20,882 bases of DNA, from the NCBI RefSeq assembly GCF_032854445.1, contig NW_027018498.1, positions 1 to 20,882 of the forward strand, read 5' to 3'. The DNA is from Liolophura sinensis. Its lineage: Eukaryota > Mollusca > Polyplacophora > Chitonida > Chitonidae. Positions 20,878 to 20,882 of this stretch are shown here, one piece after another. Position 1 is the stretch's first letter, and each line of letters begins with the position of its first letter. The notes beneath the pieces are model-generated. The model saw nothing but the letters and a program-made list of their open reading frames with translations. It was not told where the DNA came from and made no database searches. The position numbers and the translations under genes were made by a program.

Positions 20878-20882
20878 AAAGA
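20878..20882 (+). repeat. First 5 bases of a 39th unit
   Basis: AAAGA continues the array past the window end; too short to type. Confidence 0.9.

Larger units (their letters stand above)
1..20882. repeat. Satellite array of 38 head-to-tail ~550-bp units
   Basis: Every base belongs to a unit that starts AAAGACATTG and ends TACATGTAGAT; all units have the same orientation. Clean units are exactly 550 bp; lengths range from 546 to 551. Types below are given as differences from type B at offsets counted from the unit start. Type B has 43T, 80G, 105T, 120A, 158T, 164T, 179C, 186A, 189C, 190C, 209G, 255T, 280A, 281A, 291C, 305C, 386G, 441G, 468C, 489A, 503C, 506T, 518T, 534T. Types differ from one another by about 1-3%, so the array is strongly homogenised, as expected from unequal crossing-over and gene conversion. 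The phase is arbitrary because neither array edge is visible. The satellite family is not recognised. No gene interrupts the array. Confidence 0.98.
14852..20882 (+). repeat. Higher-order repeat copy, incomplete (A B A C D D' E F G H I)
   Basis: Units M28-M38 plus 5 bases. They reproduce the type order of M1-M10, including rare markers: 280T in E, 281T in G, and 255A with 503T in I. One additional unit (M33) sits between D and E. Many homopolymer indels are superimposed. If the periodicity holds, the next units beyond the window should be J, K and B. Confidence 0.86.

Noticed and set aside
1-20882. Tandem protein-coding repeat gene
   Set aside because: 550 is not divisible by 3, so a frame would have to be open in all three phases, and each phase has stops in every unit.
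1-20882. CRISPR array
   Set aside because: The whole 550-bp unit is repeated with no unique spacers between repeats.
1-20882. rRNA, 5S RNA, tRNA or histone gene cluster
   Set aside because: No rRNA core motifs, tRNA-like folds or histone-like proteins were seen in the unit on either strand.
1-20882. CENP-B box marking a centromeric satellite
   Set aside because: No 17-bp match to the NTTCGNNNNANNCGGGN pattern was found in the unit on either strand by eye.

Overview
The whole window is one uninterrupted satellite (macrosatellite) array. A unit of about 550 bp is repeated head to tail 38 times, and the last 5 bases start a 39th copy. No unique sequence, gene, RNA gene or intact mobile element interrupts it, and neither edge of the array is inside the window. 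The organism is probably a eukaryote: a long homogenised tandem array with higher-order structure is typical of pericentromeric, heterochromatic or sex-chromosome satellite DNA. The first unit is about 41% G+C (224 of 551 by hand count) and has 19 CpG, so it is not CpG-depleted. That fits an animal with little DNA methylation, such as an insect or nematode, better than a heavily methylated vertebrate or plant, but this is only inference. I do not recognise the satellite family.

I set an arbitrary phase in which every unit starts at AAAGACATTG. The 38 units (M1-M38) then differ at about 24 recurrent diagnostic sites and fall into types A to K plus a few mosaics. In order: A B A C D E F G H I J K B | A B' J K | A B' J K | B' L I' J' K' B | A B A C D D' E F G H I. 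Units 1-10 therefore reappear in the same order as units 28-38, with one extra unit (M33) inserted. This is a higher-order repeat (HOR) of about 13-14 units, roughly 7.2-7.7 kb.

Layout: 1-7151 is a complete 13-unit HOR copy. 7152-14851 is a rearranged middle section: two tandem copies of a shortened A-B'-J-K block (8 units missing from the middle of the HOR), then a diverged B'-L-I'-J'-K'-B segment. 14852-20882 is a further HOR copy cut off by the window end after type I.

Read quality changes along the window. Units 2-16 (552-8801) are all exactly 550 bp. From about 9.3 kb onward there are roughly 70 one- to three-base indels, mostly in homopolymers, with a clean island at 12104-13753. This looks like unpolished long-read consensus more than biology. 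The HOR calls rest on substitutions and are not affected.

Each unit contains short open frames on both strands (up to about 97 codons in clean units). None is convincing as a gene: 550 is not a multiple of 3, recurrent variants change amino acids freely, and the longest frames occur only where indels have joined frames. Recurrent non-coding features of each unit are a 12-bp perfect palindrome, a T8 tract, a cluster of near-phased A-tracts, an E-box and two small hairpins.
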